Assembly (NCBI RefSeq): GCF_026914185.1
Contig: NC_070559.1
Span: 2,666,001-2,730,000 of the forward strand
Length of the DNA: 64,000 nt
Direction: 5' to 3'
From: Puccinia triticina
Lineage: Eukaryota; Basidiomycota; Pucciniomycetes; Pucciniales; Pucciniaceae
Position numbers and translations under genes: made by a program. Below are positions 22,114 through 34,400 of this stretch, one piece after another. How positions within the stretch are numbered: position 1 is the stretch's first letter; every line of letters starts with the position of its first letter. The notes beneath the pieces were generated by a model, which ran no database searches, was not told the origin of the DNA, and worked only from the letters and a program-made list of their open reading frames with translations.

Positions 22114-23134
22114 ACCGAGCCAGGAGGGGCGGGGGAGTGATTGGGTTATGTAGGGGATCATTTGGGATCCTGTGATCCTGCTTGTGACACCTCTGAGGGG
22201 AGGGGTTACACACTCTCGGTTGAGTGTCCAATGATTGCAAGAAACACTGTGCATCACCCTTGATTCATGAGGGTGTCCGATGGACACCAAAAAAAAAACC
22301 CTTGGACACCCTTGATAAAGACTGTGCAATTGATCTGAGTGTCCAATAAACTGTTGGACGGCAAAGGGGTGTCGTTTTTTGCGGTCTATTAGTGATGAAG
22401 GTGGGGATCTTTCAAGGTGCTATTTATGTGGTGTAGTTGGGAGAGCAAGGCTCCCCACGTGATCAGATGTGCCCCAGGTTGCATGTTTGACCCCCTCCGC
22501 GAGTAGTGGTGCATGCTGGCGAGCCGGGCCACTCATTTTTTGATGCCCAATGGAGTGTGGAGCCATCCAGCGGATGGTCCTTCAATCATCCACTGAACGC
22601 TCCCTGGTCCGTACATGGGATGGTTTGTCCGAACCATCCAATACGAGGGAAGTACAATGTCTGTCCAAGGGATGGACTCCCCCGTGCAAGAGCCGGACAG
22701 CCAAAGGTGCAACCATTGGTCCAACCAATGGATGTCCTGGATGGCCCGTGGTGTATGTATTTATATCATAACCAATATGTTATGTAAATAGGGACTGATT
22801 CATAACCGGGGATAAATGAGTGATACCTGTCTTGGGGTATTTCACGTGTACAGCAATATTACAATGTATTGTAATCTTACTGTTTGCCCGTAACTTAACT
22901 CTTATAACAACAGTACATTATGGTAACTATATTTAACTATGGTTATCTGTAATGTGATGTATAACAAGAGTACATTCTTAAGCTTGTATCTAATGATATA
23001 CATATGTAATAAAGGTGTAAGAGGAATGTACTATATGTAATGTGAACAATTGCAGGTACTTGGTACGTGTAAGGTACTGTGACATGTACTCTGTGGCTGA
23101 CACTTCCTCCCTCCAAAAAAGGCTGATCAAAGAA

Positions 23135-24175
23135 TTAAAGATTTCTTTCATCAACTCTGTATTGTCTAAGGACTTTTTCAGAGTCTGGAATTTGGTCAGT
23201 AGTGAGCAATTCATCTTCTTTAGAACCACTGTATCTAACTAGATATTGTTTAATGTCCACATTGTTTTTTCTAATTTTTCTGTGTTGTAATACCTTCTTT
23301 ATTTTCACAACTTCTTTCTCCAGTCTTGGAATTACAACCTTGATGTTGTCTTTCCTTAAAGGGAAACTTTCATTGTTACTAGGCATGTAAGGTTTGATTA
23401 AACTAACAGGAAAGGTAGGGTGTTTTCTTTCTAATTCACCTGTCAGTATGACTTCAACAGCATTCTTTCTGTGTAAAGCTTTAATAACAAATGGTCCTAC
23501 AAATGAGTCTCTCAATTTCTTAGGGCCAGTGAGGTTGGTAAAGTTAAATGTAGAAATAAGAACTTCTTCTCCAACTTTAAACTGGTGAGGTTTATGAGTC
23601 TTGTCCCATCTAGTTTTATTGTATTCAAAGGACTTTTTAATACATTCTGTGGCGTAATTAGCTGTCTTAGTCATCATTTGATGGAAGTCTGCTGCATTAG
23701 GATGTATTGTTACAGATTTAGATAAAACCAAGTCTTTGGGGAACCATGGAATCCATCCTCTTTCCAATTCAAAAGGTGGAATATTTTTAGAGCTATGTTT
23801 GCTGGAATTGTAGGCAAACTCAAGGGCTGGTAAGAGTGAGCACCAATCATGAGTGTAGTTATCCTTGTCCTTAAATTCCAATCCATAGGCACAATATCTT
23901 CTGATCATGTCTTCAAGAGTTTGAATCATCCTTTCAGCTAATCCATCAGTCTGTGGGTGGTAAGCTGTTGAGAACTTTAATTGTGTACCACATAGATCAT
24001 AAAGTCCTCTCCAGAATTTTGAGGTAAAATTTGGATCTCTGTCTGTAATAATGTATCTTGGGCATCCTACATCAGCAATTATCTTTTGCCAAAACAACAT
24101 AGCTATATCAAAAGCTGTATTCTCTTTATGACATGGAAGAAATTTGGTTCTTTTGGAAAATCTGTCTACTACCAC
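23135..24175 (-). pseudogene. TE3 integrase core and C-terminal chromodomain-like region
   Basis: The open frame continues from the pol frame at 29135 once the insertion is removed. It has VVDRFSK, the second catalytic Asp (ITDRDPNF) and the Glu region (DGLAERMIQT), so the later DDE residues are intact. Near its end a chromodomain-like sequence (QYLVRYSG..., then DELLTTDQI) precedes the stop at 23135. The uninterrupted ~350 codons show that this half has decayed little. Confidence 0.9.
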
Positions 24176-27100
24176 CACCAGGGAAGCTTTGGGGGCACTC
24201 CCCAAGGAGTGCCACAGCTGAATTTGGTGCTAGTTTTTGTCTGAAATGAGGTGGAATTCCTTACTATCTGATGTTTGAATTGTTTCATTACTTGGCAATA
24301 ACAATAGGCTGATCTAATTTGGATTGATATGTAACTATTCAATGTGAACTATCATTCAACTACATTGAATTCATATTGAAGTCAAGTTCATTAAAATCCT
24401 AACCCATGTTTTACATTTCCAAATCAACTCTTGCATCCCCAAATTCTTTTTACTGTGGTGTGAAATCCCTTTGCAGATAGATATCACATCTTCAAAGGAA
24501 CTGTGAATTAAAAACCTCTCTGTTATCAGCTAAAAGCATTTATGTACCAGCTATTTTCACCTTAGAGTATTACAATTCCGCTATAAATTGGTGTCAAGTA
24601 GCAGAATTGAACCATTTCTGTGCTGTAGCTACGCGCAAAGGGCACAAACAAGCGCCTTTTACGCTGCGCTACAGCACTATTTAGCATATTTTTAGACTTT
24701 TTTTCCGCTGCAAGGACTGTTTCAGAGCATAAAATAGCTTAGCAGGGGTGGCAGAATGGTAAAACTGCAAAGGAAAGGTTTTGGTTAGCACTGCCACCCT
24801 AATGCTAAATTACCCTGTATTTACCCACCATTTTTACAAGACAGCTACAGAGTGGTGCAGTAACTGCTAGCCTCATGAATGTGAAAAAAATTGGTTGTTT
24901 CAATACAGTAAAATAGCTGCCTTTATCTGTGTAGTGTAACACTTGCTGTTAACATGCTCAGGTGGTATTGGTATTAGTAACAACAACTTTTAAGCCTGGG
25001 ACCGTATTTCAAAGGGGTAAATTTTTTCAGTCTGACTTTACTATCAACACATTAACCACTGAGTAACACAATACAGAGGGTTAAATGGCCTCCTCTTTCC
25101 AATAAATTTTCCAATATCTGCCCCTCTGCGCCGCCAGATATTGTAAATAATGTAAAAAAATAAAGCTACCTGAGGTGTGATATTGTAGCACACTTCTGTT
25201 ATGTTAGTGGTAGTGGTAAAAAGCAAAACATTGTTACAATATTGGTATGTTACTGATATCCATACTGTATATATACAGTATGGATATGTACGTACCTACC
25301 CGCCATTGCATGTGACATGACAGCTTCTTTGGCCCCATTGTTATATTTTGAAATTTGAGATGTGACATCAATCCAAAACATGTGGGTGAAATGAATTCTT
25401 CACATACTTTATCAAAAGTAGTTTATATAAATGATTCCCTCAAAGTGATAGGAGTTTCCTAGAAATTCACCAAAAAATGGCTAGAATAGTATGTAAAAGG
25501 GGTGGAAGAACAGTTGAATTCAAGACTGGCTTTGCTGTTCCACAGTTCATCTGAGGTCACAACCCCTTCACGTAGATCAGCTGCTCAGTTGTTTTCTTGT
25601 TTTTGTTTTTGCAATTTCCATATGCATATGCACATGGAACTGTTTTACATTTCGCCAATTTCACCCTATTGTACGCGCGTACGCGCCGCGTACAATGGGA
25701 TGACAACTGGAAGGAAATTATTCCTTTAATGTGATGGGAGTTTCCTTGAATTTACCTCAGAAAATGGCTAGAATATCATGTAAAAGGGGCAGAAAACTGG
25801 TTGAAGTCAAGACTGGCTTTTATTTGCCAGATTTTGTATAGAGGAACCAACAAAGTTACACAAATCAGCCACTCATTTGTGTTGTTGTTCATGTTTTTGA
25901 AAATTCCAGATGCATATGCATATGAATCTGTTTTGCATTTTGCCAATTTCACCCTATTGTTTGCGCGTACGATAGGGTGACAACTGGAGGGCTAGGACAC
26001 CACAGCAACACACCAGGATTAATTGAGGTAAGAAAAGCAAAACCCAGCAGCAAAAATGGGTAGTTTAAGTTACAATACACTATGATAACCGCTGTTATCT
26101 GTGTGTTGTAACACTTGCTGTTACTACACTCAGGGGTTATTGGTATCAGTAAAAAATGGTTCAAATCCTGGGGCCGTATTGTAACAGGCCAGAATATCTA
26201 ATGTGTTACCGGCATTGCTAGTAACGTAACACATTAACCGCTGGATAACAAGATAAAGAGGGGCAAATTGCCACCTCTTACTAAGGAACTTTACAACATC
26301 TTCCCCTCTTTACCAGCAGATATTGTAATGGACGTCAAATAACAAGTTTCTTCAAGTTGCAATATTTTAATGCACTTTTGTTACAGCTAACGGTAAAATT
26401 AAGAAACAAAAAAAATGTTACAATATTAGCATGTTACCAATAACCGTACTGTACCTACCCACCATGTCCAGAAGTCATCACCCATTTTTTCTCTGCAGCT
26501 CCAGAGGAAAAAAATCTTTGAACCACTTCTTTATTGCTCTGGGTAGCAGCAGGAAATCAAAATTTAGTCAGAATTACACTGGACTTGTATATGATATTGT
26601 GATGAGTGTCTACCATTAAAATGAAACTTGCTTAAACTTTCTACCAACAATGTTCTCTAAGCTACACTACACTAAAGGGCTACTTAGTGTTGGCAGATCT
26701 GCACCAACTGTTGCCCTTTTTTTCTGCAGTGTTAGCGGCCACTACCCCTGCTATGCTACAGCACTTTTAGCCGCAAAAAATGCCAAAATGACTCTAAAAA
26801 GTGCTGTAGTGCATGATTGCGGGAATTTTTTAGTAGCTTGCCTGCCTAGGGTTAGCAAAAAATTAGATCAATTCTTCTACACTACACTGATTTTTAGTGG
26901 AACTGCGCTACACCACCATAATGGATGCATTGTTCCACTTGAGTTATAAAGTGGTTACAGACTGTTTTGTTCCAGTTTATTTCCAATGGAGTTGCAGATG
27001 ACTTCTAGCCAAGTTTTGGATACTTTATGTATAGTTACATATCATTTCATGTTTGATTATACATATGTTGTAATAGATATTGTGCCAAGTTATGAAAATA

Positions 27101-27480
27101 ATTCATGGTGAGGCACTCTCTGGGGAGTGCCCCCAAAGCAAGGGTGGGCCGTTACGTTACCCGTAATTGGGAACGTAACTGTAACGTAACTTTTAAAGTT
27201 ACGTTACCCAGTAGTTACAGATACCTTGATTTTAGTTACAATATCTGCCGCAGAAAAAGGGCGGTTTATTTTCTAGTTACTTTACCCAGAAGCTTTCAAC
27301 AAAATGGGTTACGTTACAGTTTTGCCCAAATTTGGGTAACTTTGCCGTAACTTTCCAAGAGAAATGACTATTTGTGGGTTTTTTTGTTCAATATGAGTAC
27401 GTATTGCGCTCAAGTTGATGTAAAACAGCCACTGATGCCAGTTTCTGCCCAGGGTGTCAGGTCAAAATAGGTGCACAGTG

Positions 27481-27540
27481 AGGATTGAACCCGCAACCTG
27501 CATGTTGCAAAACATACAAGTGGCAAGCACTAACCATTAT
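27481..27540 (-). other. tRNA-derived (SINE-like) sequence, split by an insertion
   Basis: Read on the minus strand and continued across the 27541-28875 insertion to ~28890, this gives an A-box-like TAGCATAATGGTTAGTGC and, ~45 bases on, a canonical B-box region GGTTGCGGGTTCAATCC. A small TGCA-ACA-TGCA hairpin in the variable-arm position suggests a class II tRNA ancestor. The acceptor stem is not convincing, so it is called tRNA-like rather than a functional gene. Confidence 0.5.
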
Positions 27541-28875
27541 CACCACCTGCAAATGGGTGTGGTTTTCTCCGCAGCCACACCCAGTGGTTTTCCAACTGAA
27601 CTCGCGCGGCCCCCGGGAACCATCATTCGGGGTAAACATATGTAACTCGCCCGGGCCGGTCATCTGGCTGGTCACATGACGACCAGCCAAGTTGTACAGC
27701 TTGATGAACGGCGAGCCGCGGGTCATCAGGACGCACCGATGACCGGACAGCTGGGCGGTCATCAAGGTATACATGCCTCGATGACTGGTCAGACGGCTGG
27801 TCGTCAAGGCAGACAGCTCGATGACTGGAGCCGGCCGGTCATCAAGACGGTAGACACTCGATGACCGGCCATCTAATCGGTCATTAAGGCACAGATACAA
27901 CTCGATCACCGGCCAGCTGGCTGGTCATCGAGGTGTCCTTGATGTCAAGGTACATGTACCTTGATGACCAGCCATCTGAGCAGTCATTGAGGTATACACC
28001 TCAATGACCGGCCAACTGGCTGGCCATCAACATATGTACCTCGATGACCAGCCAGCCGGCTGGTCTTCGAGGTATGAATGTACCTTGATGAACCGACCCG
28101 AGCTGGCCGGTCATCAAGGTGTATGCCTTAATGGCCGGTTGGCTCCGGTCATCAATGATCAAGGCCTTGATGACCGGCCGGCTCCGGTCATCAATGATCC
28201 AGCCTTGATGACAGGGATGATCAAGGTGTATGCCTTGACGACCGGCCTGCTCCGGTCATCAAGGTGCCTGTATACCTCGACGACCAGCCAGCTGACCGGT
28301 CATCGAGGTACAATTTTGATGGCCAGCCAGTTGGCCGGTCATTGAGGTGTATACCTTGATGACTGGTCAGACGGCTGGCCATCGAGGTATACATGTACCT
28401 CGATGACCGGAGCCAGCCGGTCATCAAGGACACTTCAATGACCAGCCAGCTGGCCGGTCTGAGGTGATCGAGGTGTATCCTTGATGACCGGTCATTGATC
28501 AGTGTCTGCCTTCTTGATGACCGGCCGGCTCCGGTCATCGAGCTGTCTGCCTTGATGACCAGCCGTCTGACCAGTCATTGAGGCATGTATAGCTCGATGA
28601 CCGGCCAGCTGTCCGGTCATCGGTGTGTCCTGATGACCCGCGGCTGTCCGGTCATCGGTGTGTCCTGATGACCCGCGGCTCGCCGGTCATCAAGTTGCAC
28701 AACTTGGCTGGTCGTCATTTGACCAGCCAGATGAACGGCCCGGGTGAGTTATGTGTATCATCACCCCGAATGATGGTTTCCGGGGGCCGCACGAGTTTTC
28801 CGGGGGCCGCGCGAGTTCCGAGGGAAAACCACTGGCTGTGGCTGCGGAGAAAACCACACCCATTTGCAGGTGGTG
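27541..28875. mobile_element. 1.3-kb CAC...GTG element of palindromic minisatellite, TAT duplication
   Basis: Termini are CACCACCTGCAAATGGGTGT (27541 onward) and the exact inverse ending at 28875; arm similarity extends ~60 bp or more. TAT flanks both sides (27538-27540 and 28876-28878). The interior is a GC-rich array of GATGACCGG...CCGGTCATC palindromes. No coding frame is credible. It inserted into the tRNA-like sequence inside the hAT element and is the youngest of the four nested layers. Confidence 0.85.
27655..28720. repeat. GC-rich minisatellite of hairpin-forming units, roughly 20 units
   Basis: Units of about 45-60 bp each contain a ~26-bp inverted repeat, GATGACCGGC-CAGCTG-GCCGGTCATC or a close variant, joined by spacers such as AAGGTGTATACCT. 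Some spacers are also self-complementary (TCAAGGTACATGTACCTTGA). One 30-bp block (CGGCTGTCCGGTCATCGGTG...) is directly duplicated at about 28632-28680. The base composition contrasts sharply with the AT-rich surroundings. Confidence 0.9.
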
Positions 28876-29131
28876 TATGCTAAATTCATTATTCAAATGA
28901 ACCATTCTTTGAGAATATTGAACAAAAAATGTCCACCCCAAAAAAGTTACGTTATCCAAAACCACAAAACTCAAAAATAAAAAAAGTTACTTTACGTTAC
29001 GTTACTCAAAAAAAATGTTACGTTACCCAAATGGCTAATTTGGATAACTAAAAAAAAGTTACGGTATCCAATTAGCCCTCCGTAACGTACTGTAACGTAA
29101 CTGCCCACCCTTGCCCAAAGCTGCCCTGGTG

Positions 29132-30940
29132 CACTAGTACTGAATTATAGTTATCTTGTCCTGCAGGTGGTAATCCTGTAACAAAATCCATATTAATTAC
29201 ATCTTTCAGTAGGTTCTTCAATTTCCTGTAATAGTCTATATCTTTTTCCTTTAGCTTTGTTGGCTTTTTGGCACCTTTCACAAGATTCACAGTAATCCTT
29301 GGTTTCATTCTTAAAGTTTGGCCACAATGCAATGTGCTTCACTCTCTCTGTAGTGCAGTCTACAGAGAAATGCCCAGCAGTGATATTATCATGGCATTCT
29401 CTAAGGAATAAATTGATATGTTCTCTTTGCACCAGGACCACTACACTAGTATGTTTGGTTCTATGGTAAAGTAAGCCATCAAGAAGGGAAAATCTGTCTT
29501 CTTTAAATGCTGTAGCCCAGGGTTCTTCTAATTAGTTAATTAACTCCATATTGTTATACTTACTTTGTAGGATTTCCTTAATGGTAGAGGTATTCTTATT
29601 GGTATCATAGGATTTTCTGATTTCATCCCAGAATTCCTCTTCCATTTCACATACGTGTAATCCAAGGATATCATAATTTTCTGAAGGAGCATCATATTTA
29701 GGATTATCTTCATCATTCTCCTGAGAAAATAAGGCCATGATTTTTGCAGCAATTTCTCCATCTCACGCTGGGTTCTCTCTCTGGTAAATTTTCTCAAGAC
29801 CATCTGCTAAGACCATCCACATTTTTATGGAGTTTTCCAGCTCTGTGGATGATAGTCATGCTTCCTCTCCAGATTTGAATAGCAATTTGCCATCTAAGCA
29901 TATGTCTATTGGGAGTTTTCATACCTAAGAGACTTTTAAGGGCTATAGAATCAGTAATGACTTCAAAGTCACATCCTTCCAAGTAGTAATATAATTTCTC
30001 TAGTGCCCATATTAGACAAAAACATTCTAGCTGGCTAGCTCCATATCTTTTTTCACTGTCTTTCAAGGTGCGGGAAATGTAGCATATGAATCCTTCTCTG
30101 GGGACTTCAAAATCCTGTATCTGGTGTAATGCACCGCCTAATCCTTCCATGCTGGCATCTAAATATAATCTGTAAGGTTTATGAGGATCAGGCATGAACA
30201 GTATTGGTGCTGATGTACGTTTTTCTCTCATTACATCAAATGCTTCCACTCTAGTAGTTGTCATTTCAAAGGCAGTATTGGGACTACTAAGTTGATAAAG
30301 TGGGCCACTTATTTTTGCAAAATCCTTAATGTGTTGTCTATAGTAACTTGCAAAAACTAAGAATGACTGTACTTCCTTGAGGTTAGTTGGCATAGGTTTG
30401 AGCAAAACAGCTGCTACTTTATTCATGTCTATAGCCATACTGAGTCCTGATACTATATGTCCTAGAGCTTTAAGTTCTTGAAATCCAAACCGGCATTTAC
30501 TCATTGAAATTTTCATATTCATTTACTCTTTCCAAGACTATGGTCAACTTCTTGAGGTGTTCTTCCCAGTCTTGGCTGAATATGATAATGTCATCAATGT
30601 AAATTATAAGCCATCCTTCACGTAATTCTCTGTGGAATTCAGTATCCATCATTCTCTGGAAGTGAGATGGTGCATTTTTAATTCCAAAAGGCATTCTGAG
30701 ATATTCATAAATACCCATATGTAGTATAATGCATAACAAATGTCTACTGTCTTCATGAATTACATTTTGATGGAATCCTTTTAGTGCATCCATGCAGGTA
30801 CTAAATTTTGCATTCTCGAGTTGCGTGATTGCTTCACTGATCTTGGGCATAGGATATCTGAGGAATAGTGTAGGTATTGAGGGCTCTAAAATCACCAACC
30901 ATCCTGGACTTACCATTAAGAGTATGGGTGTGTAAATTGA
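29132..30940 (-). pseudogene. TE3 pol, 5' part: RT, RNase H, integrase zinc module
   Basis: The order is: RT beginning near NGKSRMVGDF (30900), MPFGIKNAPSHFQRMM, YIDDIIIFSQ, then RNase H (LYLDASMEGLGGAL, TDSIALKSL), the integrase zinc module (H-x-H within ECHDNITAGHF, CESCERC) and MDFVTGLPP leading into the insertion point. Frame changes near 30860, 30510, 29800, 29530 and 29200 and several stops make it a pseudogene. It is clearly more decayed than its 3' half. Confidence 0.88.
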
Positions 30941-30977
30941 GATCTGGGAGGCTCCCAGACTCGACGGGAAGTGCTCC
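30941..30977. mobile_element. Truncated MITE end, same family as 1640-1767
   Basis: The reverse complement of this stretch begins GGAGCACTTCCCGTC and continues GAGTCTGGGAGC, then CCTCCCAGATCTCA. It parallels the left end of the 1640-1767 MITE with a short internal gap. Only one end is present, and it marks the junction between truncated TE3 and the kinase promoter region. Confidence 0.55.
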
Positions 30978-31441
30978 AGTGACCTATGTGGTTTTGGGTC
31001 TACATTTCTTGGTTGAAGTGTTCCCGGAGCTGGTATGTGCATTGTGAAATAATTTGATGAAGGGGCAAGCACAAGCAGTGAGAAATGTTTGTGTGTGGCC
31101 TGAAAACGGGCAATGGCGGAGAGGCCACCGCGGACGCGCCGGCTCGCTGCTCGCAGAGCACGTCGGATAAAGTCTTGCAGGGTCAAGACCACATAAAAGC
31201 CCGCCCAGTCTGCAATTGGCAAAGAAGGATGCTGCTGACCATCTGAACCTCAGCACACACATACATAAATATCCTGGTGGCTCAGGCGCAATTCGCAACC
31301 CGACCGAGTCGAACATCAAACCAAACAATACAGAAAACCCACCCTCCAATTCGGTGCCCGACTTGCCTTTTTTCCACAGAGGCCTCATAGCAAGCCCTCA
31401 CCATCCGTTCTCATCCGGAGCATCACTCTCATCCGTCGGAC

Positions 31442-34400
31442 ATGGCCCAAGCCGCTCATCGCGATCAGCAACCCAAGACCCCTGCAAAAGCATCAGCCCC
31501 GAAGCCGAAACCTGGAAAACTATCTCAGCAGCACAAATCGCCACCCCGGAAGATCCGCAAGCCGATCTTTGATGATGTCGAGGAACAGATACACTCGGAA
31601 GCGCTGTACGAGGACGACGATGGCAAGCACATTTATCTCACCAGGGGATGCTTGTTGGGCGAGGGCGGCTTTGCGCGAGTCTACGCGATGAAGGACGAGA
31701 CAACCAACAAGATGGGCGCGCTCAAAGTCGTCAACAAGGACCAACTCAAGAGCAGCAAGAACAAGAGCAAACTGTATGCCGAAATCAAGCTCCATCGGTC
31801 CATGGACCACCCCCATATCGTCAAATTCCATTCTTGTTTCGAGGATAGTCAGAATGTATATCTGCAGATGGAACTATGTGAACACGGGGTACGTCAGTTG
31901 TGCATGACCTTGCAGAAAAACAAAAACGCCGCGATGTTCTTGTTATTTTGACCCTGACTGATTTATTTACCTATTCTTGGGTTCAATTTTTTTTTTTTTT
32001 TTTTTTTTTTCATCATAGTCACTGCTCGATCTGCTGAGGTTAAGGAAACGATACAGTGAGCCAGAGGCCAGGTTGTTATTGTACCAGCTGATCTCCGCAT
32101 GTGCATACATGCATGAGTCCTCCGTGATCCATCGCGATTTAAAACCGGGGAACTTATTCTTTGCTACTGAAAGCTCCTCACTATACGGACAAGATGGGAA
32201 GGATGGCGCAGATGCCGAGCGTGGCTTGTGTGTCAAGGTTGGTGATTTCGGACTGGCTGCACTCGTCAAATTCAAGGGCGATCGACGCAAGACGATATGT
32301 GGAACTCCAAATTACATCGCCCCTGAGATTCTTTTCGATCAGACCAATGGCCATTCTTTCGAAGTTGATATTTGGAGTGTTGGGGTTATACTGTATGTCT
32401 AGTCTTCCCGCTCACTATTTCCTACCTGGCGTTAGAACACCAAACAAAAAGACTTAGTTTCAATGCAGCATCGCTTATACTAAACATAATTTCTTGCTTC
32501 TAGCTACGCTCTACTGATTGGTAAACCGCCATTTCAGACCAAGGATGTCAATCAAATTTATCGAAACATCAAAGCCAATGCATACTCATTTCCCAGTCCC
32601 TCCCTTATCTCCCCTTCTGCCACTGATCTGATTTCCCTCATCCTCAATCAAAAACCTGAGGAGCGACCTTCACTGGGCGCGATAGTTTTACACCCGTGGT
32701 TTTCGGACGGGCCGTTTCCATTTATGATTCCAATGAGCGCGCTCGATATCTGTCCTGATTTCTCGAAACTCAGCAAATTCCAATCGGATCGATTCCGCAG
32801 CGATTACATCCGTAAGCTTGGACTGGACGCCGCCCTACAAGAAGAATCGATCAGTATGGCCAATCTAAGCCGTAATCAACGCACCCTGGGGGGAGCTGGG
32901 GAGACTACTGATGACCGACATTTGAATGAAATTGTCGAGGAAGATGAAGATGAAGGAGTCCGGGCAGTCTCGAAGAAGATGTCGAAGATCGCATTGAAAT
33001 CTGAGGCTCAAGAGGTTTTATCTAAGGGTAAGAGGGCGCTGGCAGCATCGGCTAATAGCGAAAGGCCACCCCAGAAGAGAGTGGTCTCTGCTGGCTCGGT
33101 TGGTGTGACGTTGAATGACCCGATCAAAGCATCCAAAGAACGCAGAAGAGTGGAGCGCGAAGCACAAAGCGCCGTTAATCCTGGCAGTCCGATCTCCGAA
33201 TTGTTGAAGAGTGCCAGGAAACCTCTTTACGTCTCCCCTCATGCCAACATGCAGCAACCATTAATGTCGATGAAAGGACAAGGTGTCAACCAACTCTTCC
33301 AGAAGATGGTCGAGGAAAAAGAGAACAAGCGCGCTGGAAAAGAACCTGAAAGACCGATGTCGAACGCCGAGGCCGGTCAAGACACGGGAGGAGAGAACGA
33401 GATGGATGAACGGAATGGGCTTGGCCAGAGTACAAGGGCCGAGCGGAAGGCGAAGAGACAAGTAGTCCCCCAAAGAATTAAGGACGAGAACGACCCTGGG
33501 AAACAGAAGGCACGCATAGCTAGCGGAATGTTGGACTACGCGTCTGGCTGGTCGGGCGCCCAACGTAATCAATATCTGGACGACGGGGAGGATGCTGATG
33601 AGTTGGATCTGGAAGAGCAAGAAAAACCAACACAATCCCTCGCAAAACCTTCAACCCAACGCTCCAAATCAGGTACTAAGGCTTCATCTGAGAAACAGCC
33701 TGAATCCCTCAGATCTACTGCAGGCCAACCGGGTAAGGCCTTACTAACTTTCTATCTATGTCCATCGGAAGTAAGTCTTTCCTAAATAAATACTAACCGT
33801 CTTTTCGAAAAATGTAAATAGGACGACTTGCCCAGAAAGCGCCTGCAACGACCTCCTCAACCAGCGAGCAGAACTTAGGCCGGAGTGGCGTGACGAGGAA
33901 GCCGAAACTGACGGCCTCTCAAAACCCGACGTTAGCATTGTACGATGCGTGCCATCAAACACTGATGGCTGCGCTCGGAGCGACGACACCGGAGGCCTTG
34001 ATGAGGCTGCCCTTCTACGACGGTCCGCCCGAAGATGATCCTCAAGACCAAGCACAGGCTCCCGGTGTCTTCATCCAATCTTGGGTCGATTATACCCACA
34101 AATATGGCACCGCTTATGCTATGACTGACGGCTCCTCCGGCCTCTACTTCAACGACGGCACCACGATGGTCATGTCCGCTGATCGAAAGTACGTCTCCTT
34201 CCTGAATATCAATCCAAATCAAAACAAGAACTGCCCAAAAGATCTGACCGACCAATCTCTCGATATTCCCCTGTGGCCCATTGAAAAATGCCCTAGTCAC
34301 TTTGATTATATTTTCAATCGTACAGGGATGGTATATCAGCGAAAGAATTACACCTTGAAGCCAAAGAACTATCCGATCGAGTTAGAACGAAAGACGTATC

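Larger units (their letters stand above)
19118..22800. other. Repeat-rich intergenic region, no supported gene
   Basis: No reading frame here resembles a protein. Visible structures are short motifs with GGTCCAAGAGGAA at 19150-19350, an inverted-repeat pair at 19573-20034, hairpins around 20350-20420 (AGAGTTGTAAAACTCT), tandem repeats at 21481, and several GTCCAATGGACAC-type hairpins and repeats at 21740-22330. Confidence 0.6.
27139..29113. mobile_element. hAT-like element, 8-bp CCCAAAGC duplication, nested
   Basis: The termini CAAGGGTGGGCCGTTACGTTA (27139 onward) and the inverse ending at 29113 match the common hAT consensus C-A-R-G-G-G-T-G-G-G-C. CCCAAAGC occurs on both sides (27132-27139 and 29114-29121) as an 8-bp duplication, with the terminal C shared. 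Subterminal regions are dense in TTACGTTAC-type motifs in inverted orientation. There is no transposase frame. It interrupts the right terminal inverted repeat of the 24176-29131 element and itself hosts the 27541-28875 element. Confidence 0.82.
24176..29131. mobile_element. CAC...GTG transposon with CAC 3-bp duplication, inserted in TE3 integrase
   Basis: The left end reads CACCAGGGAAGCTTTGGGGG (24176 onward) and the right end is its near-perfect inverse, ending CCCTGGTG at 29131. The inverted ends are ~38 bp long, counting the part displaced by a nested hAT. The duplication CAC lies at 24173-24175 and 29132-29134, and removing the element plus one CAC restores an in-frame integrase VVDRFSK motif. 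Without the nested hAT the element is ~2.98 kb. Its interior is AT-rich, has no transposase, and contains two diverged direct-repeat pairs (24930-25310 with 26090-26465; 25447-25725 with 25733-25990). The termini and 3-bp duplication suggest a CACTA-like element with a CACCA variant end. Confidence 0.82.
23102..30940 (-). mobile_element. TE3: 5'-truncated Ty3/gypsy chromovirus hosting three nested insertions
   Basis: On the minus strand, reverse transcriptase, RNase H and the integrase zinc module lie at 29132-30940 and the rest of integrase at 23135-24175. They are separated by the 24176-29131 insertion. Downstream of the integrase stop lies a polypurine tract (GGAGGGAGGAAG, minus strand, 23103-23114), followed at 23102 by TGTCAGCCAC, the probable first bases of a 3' LTR extending leftwards with an unresolved end. 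No 5' LTR or gag was found: the element ends abruptly within the reverse transcriptase at a MITE fragment. Confidence 0.85.

Noticed and set aside
24176..24183. hAT origin for the 24176-29131 element because of its CAGGG-like end
   Set aside because: No 8-bp duplication exists at CAGGG/CCCTG; extending to CACCAGGG gives a clean 3-bp CAC duplication and restores the host frame.
30984..31388. 134-codon minus-strand frame upstream of the kinase
   Set aside because: Lies in the kinase promoter/5' region, starts outside any family match and overlaps another unrelated frame.
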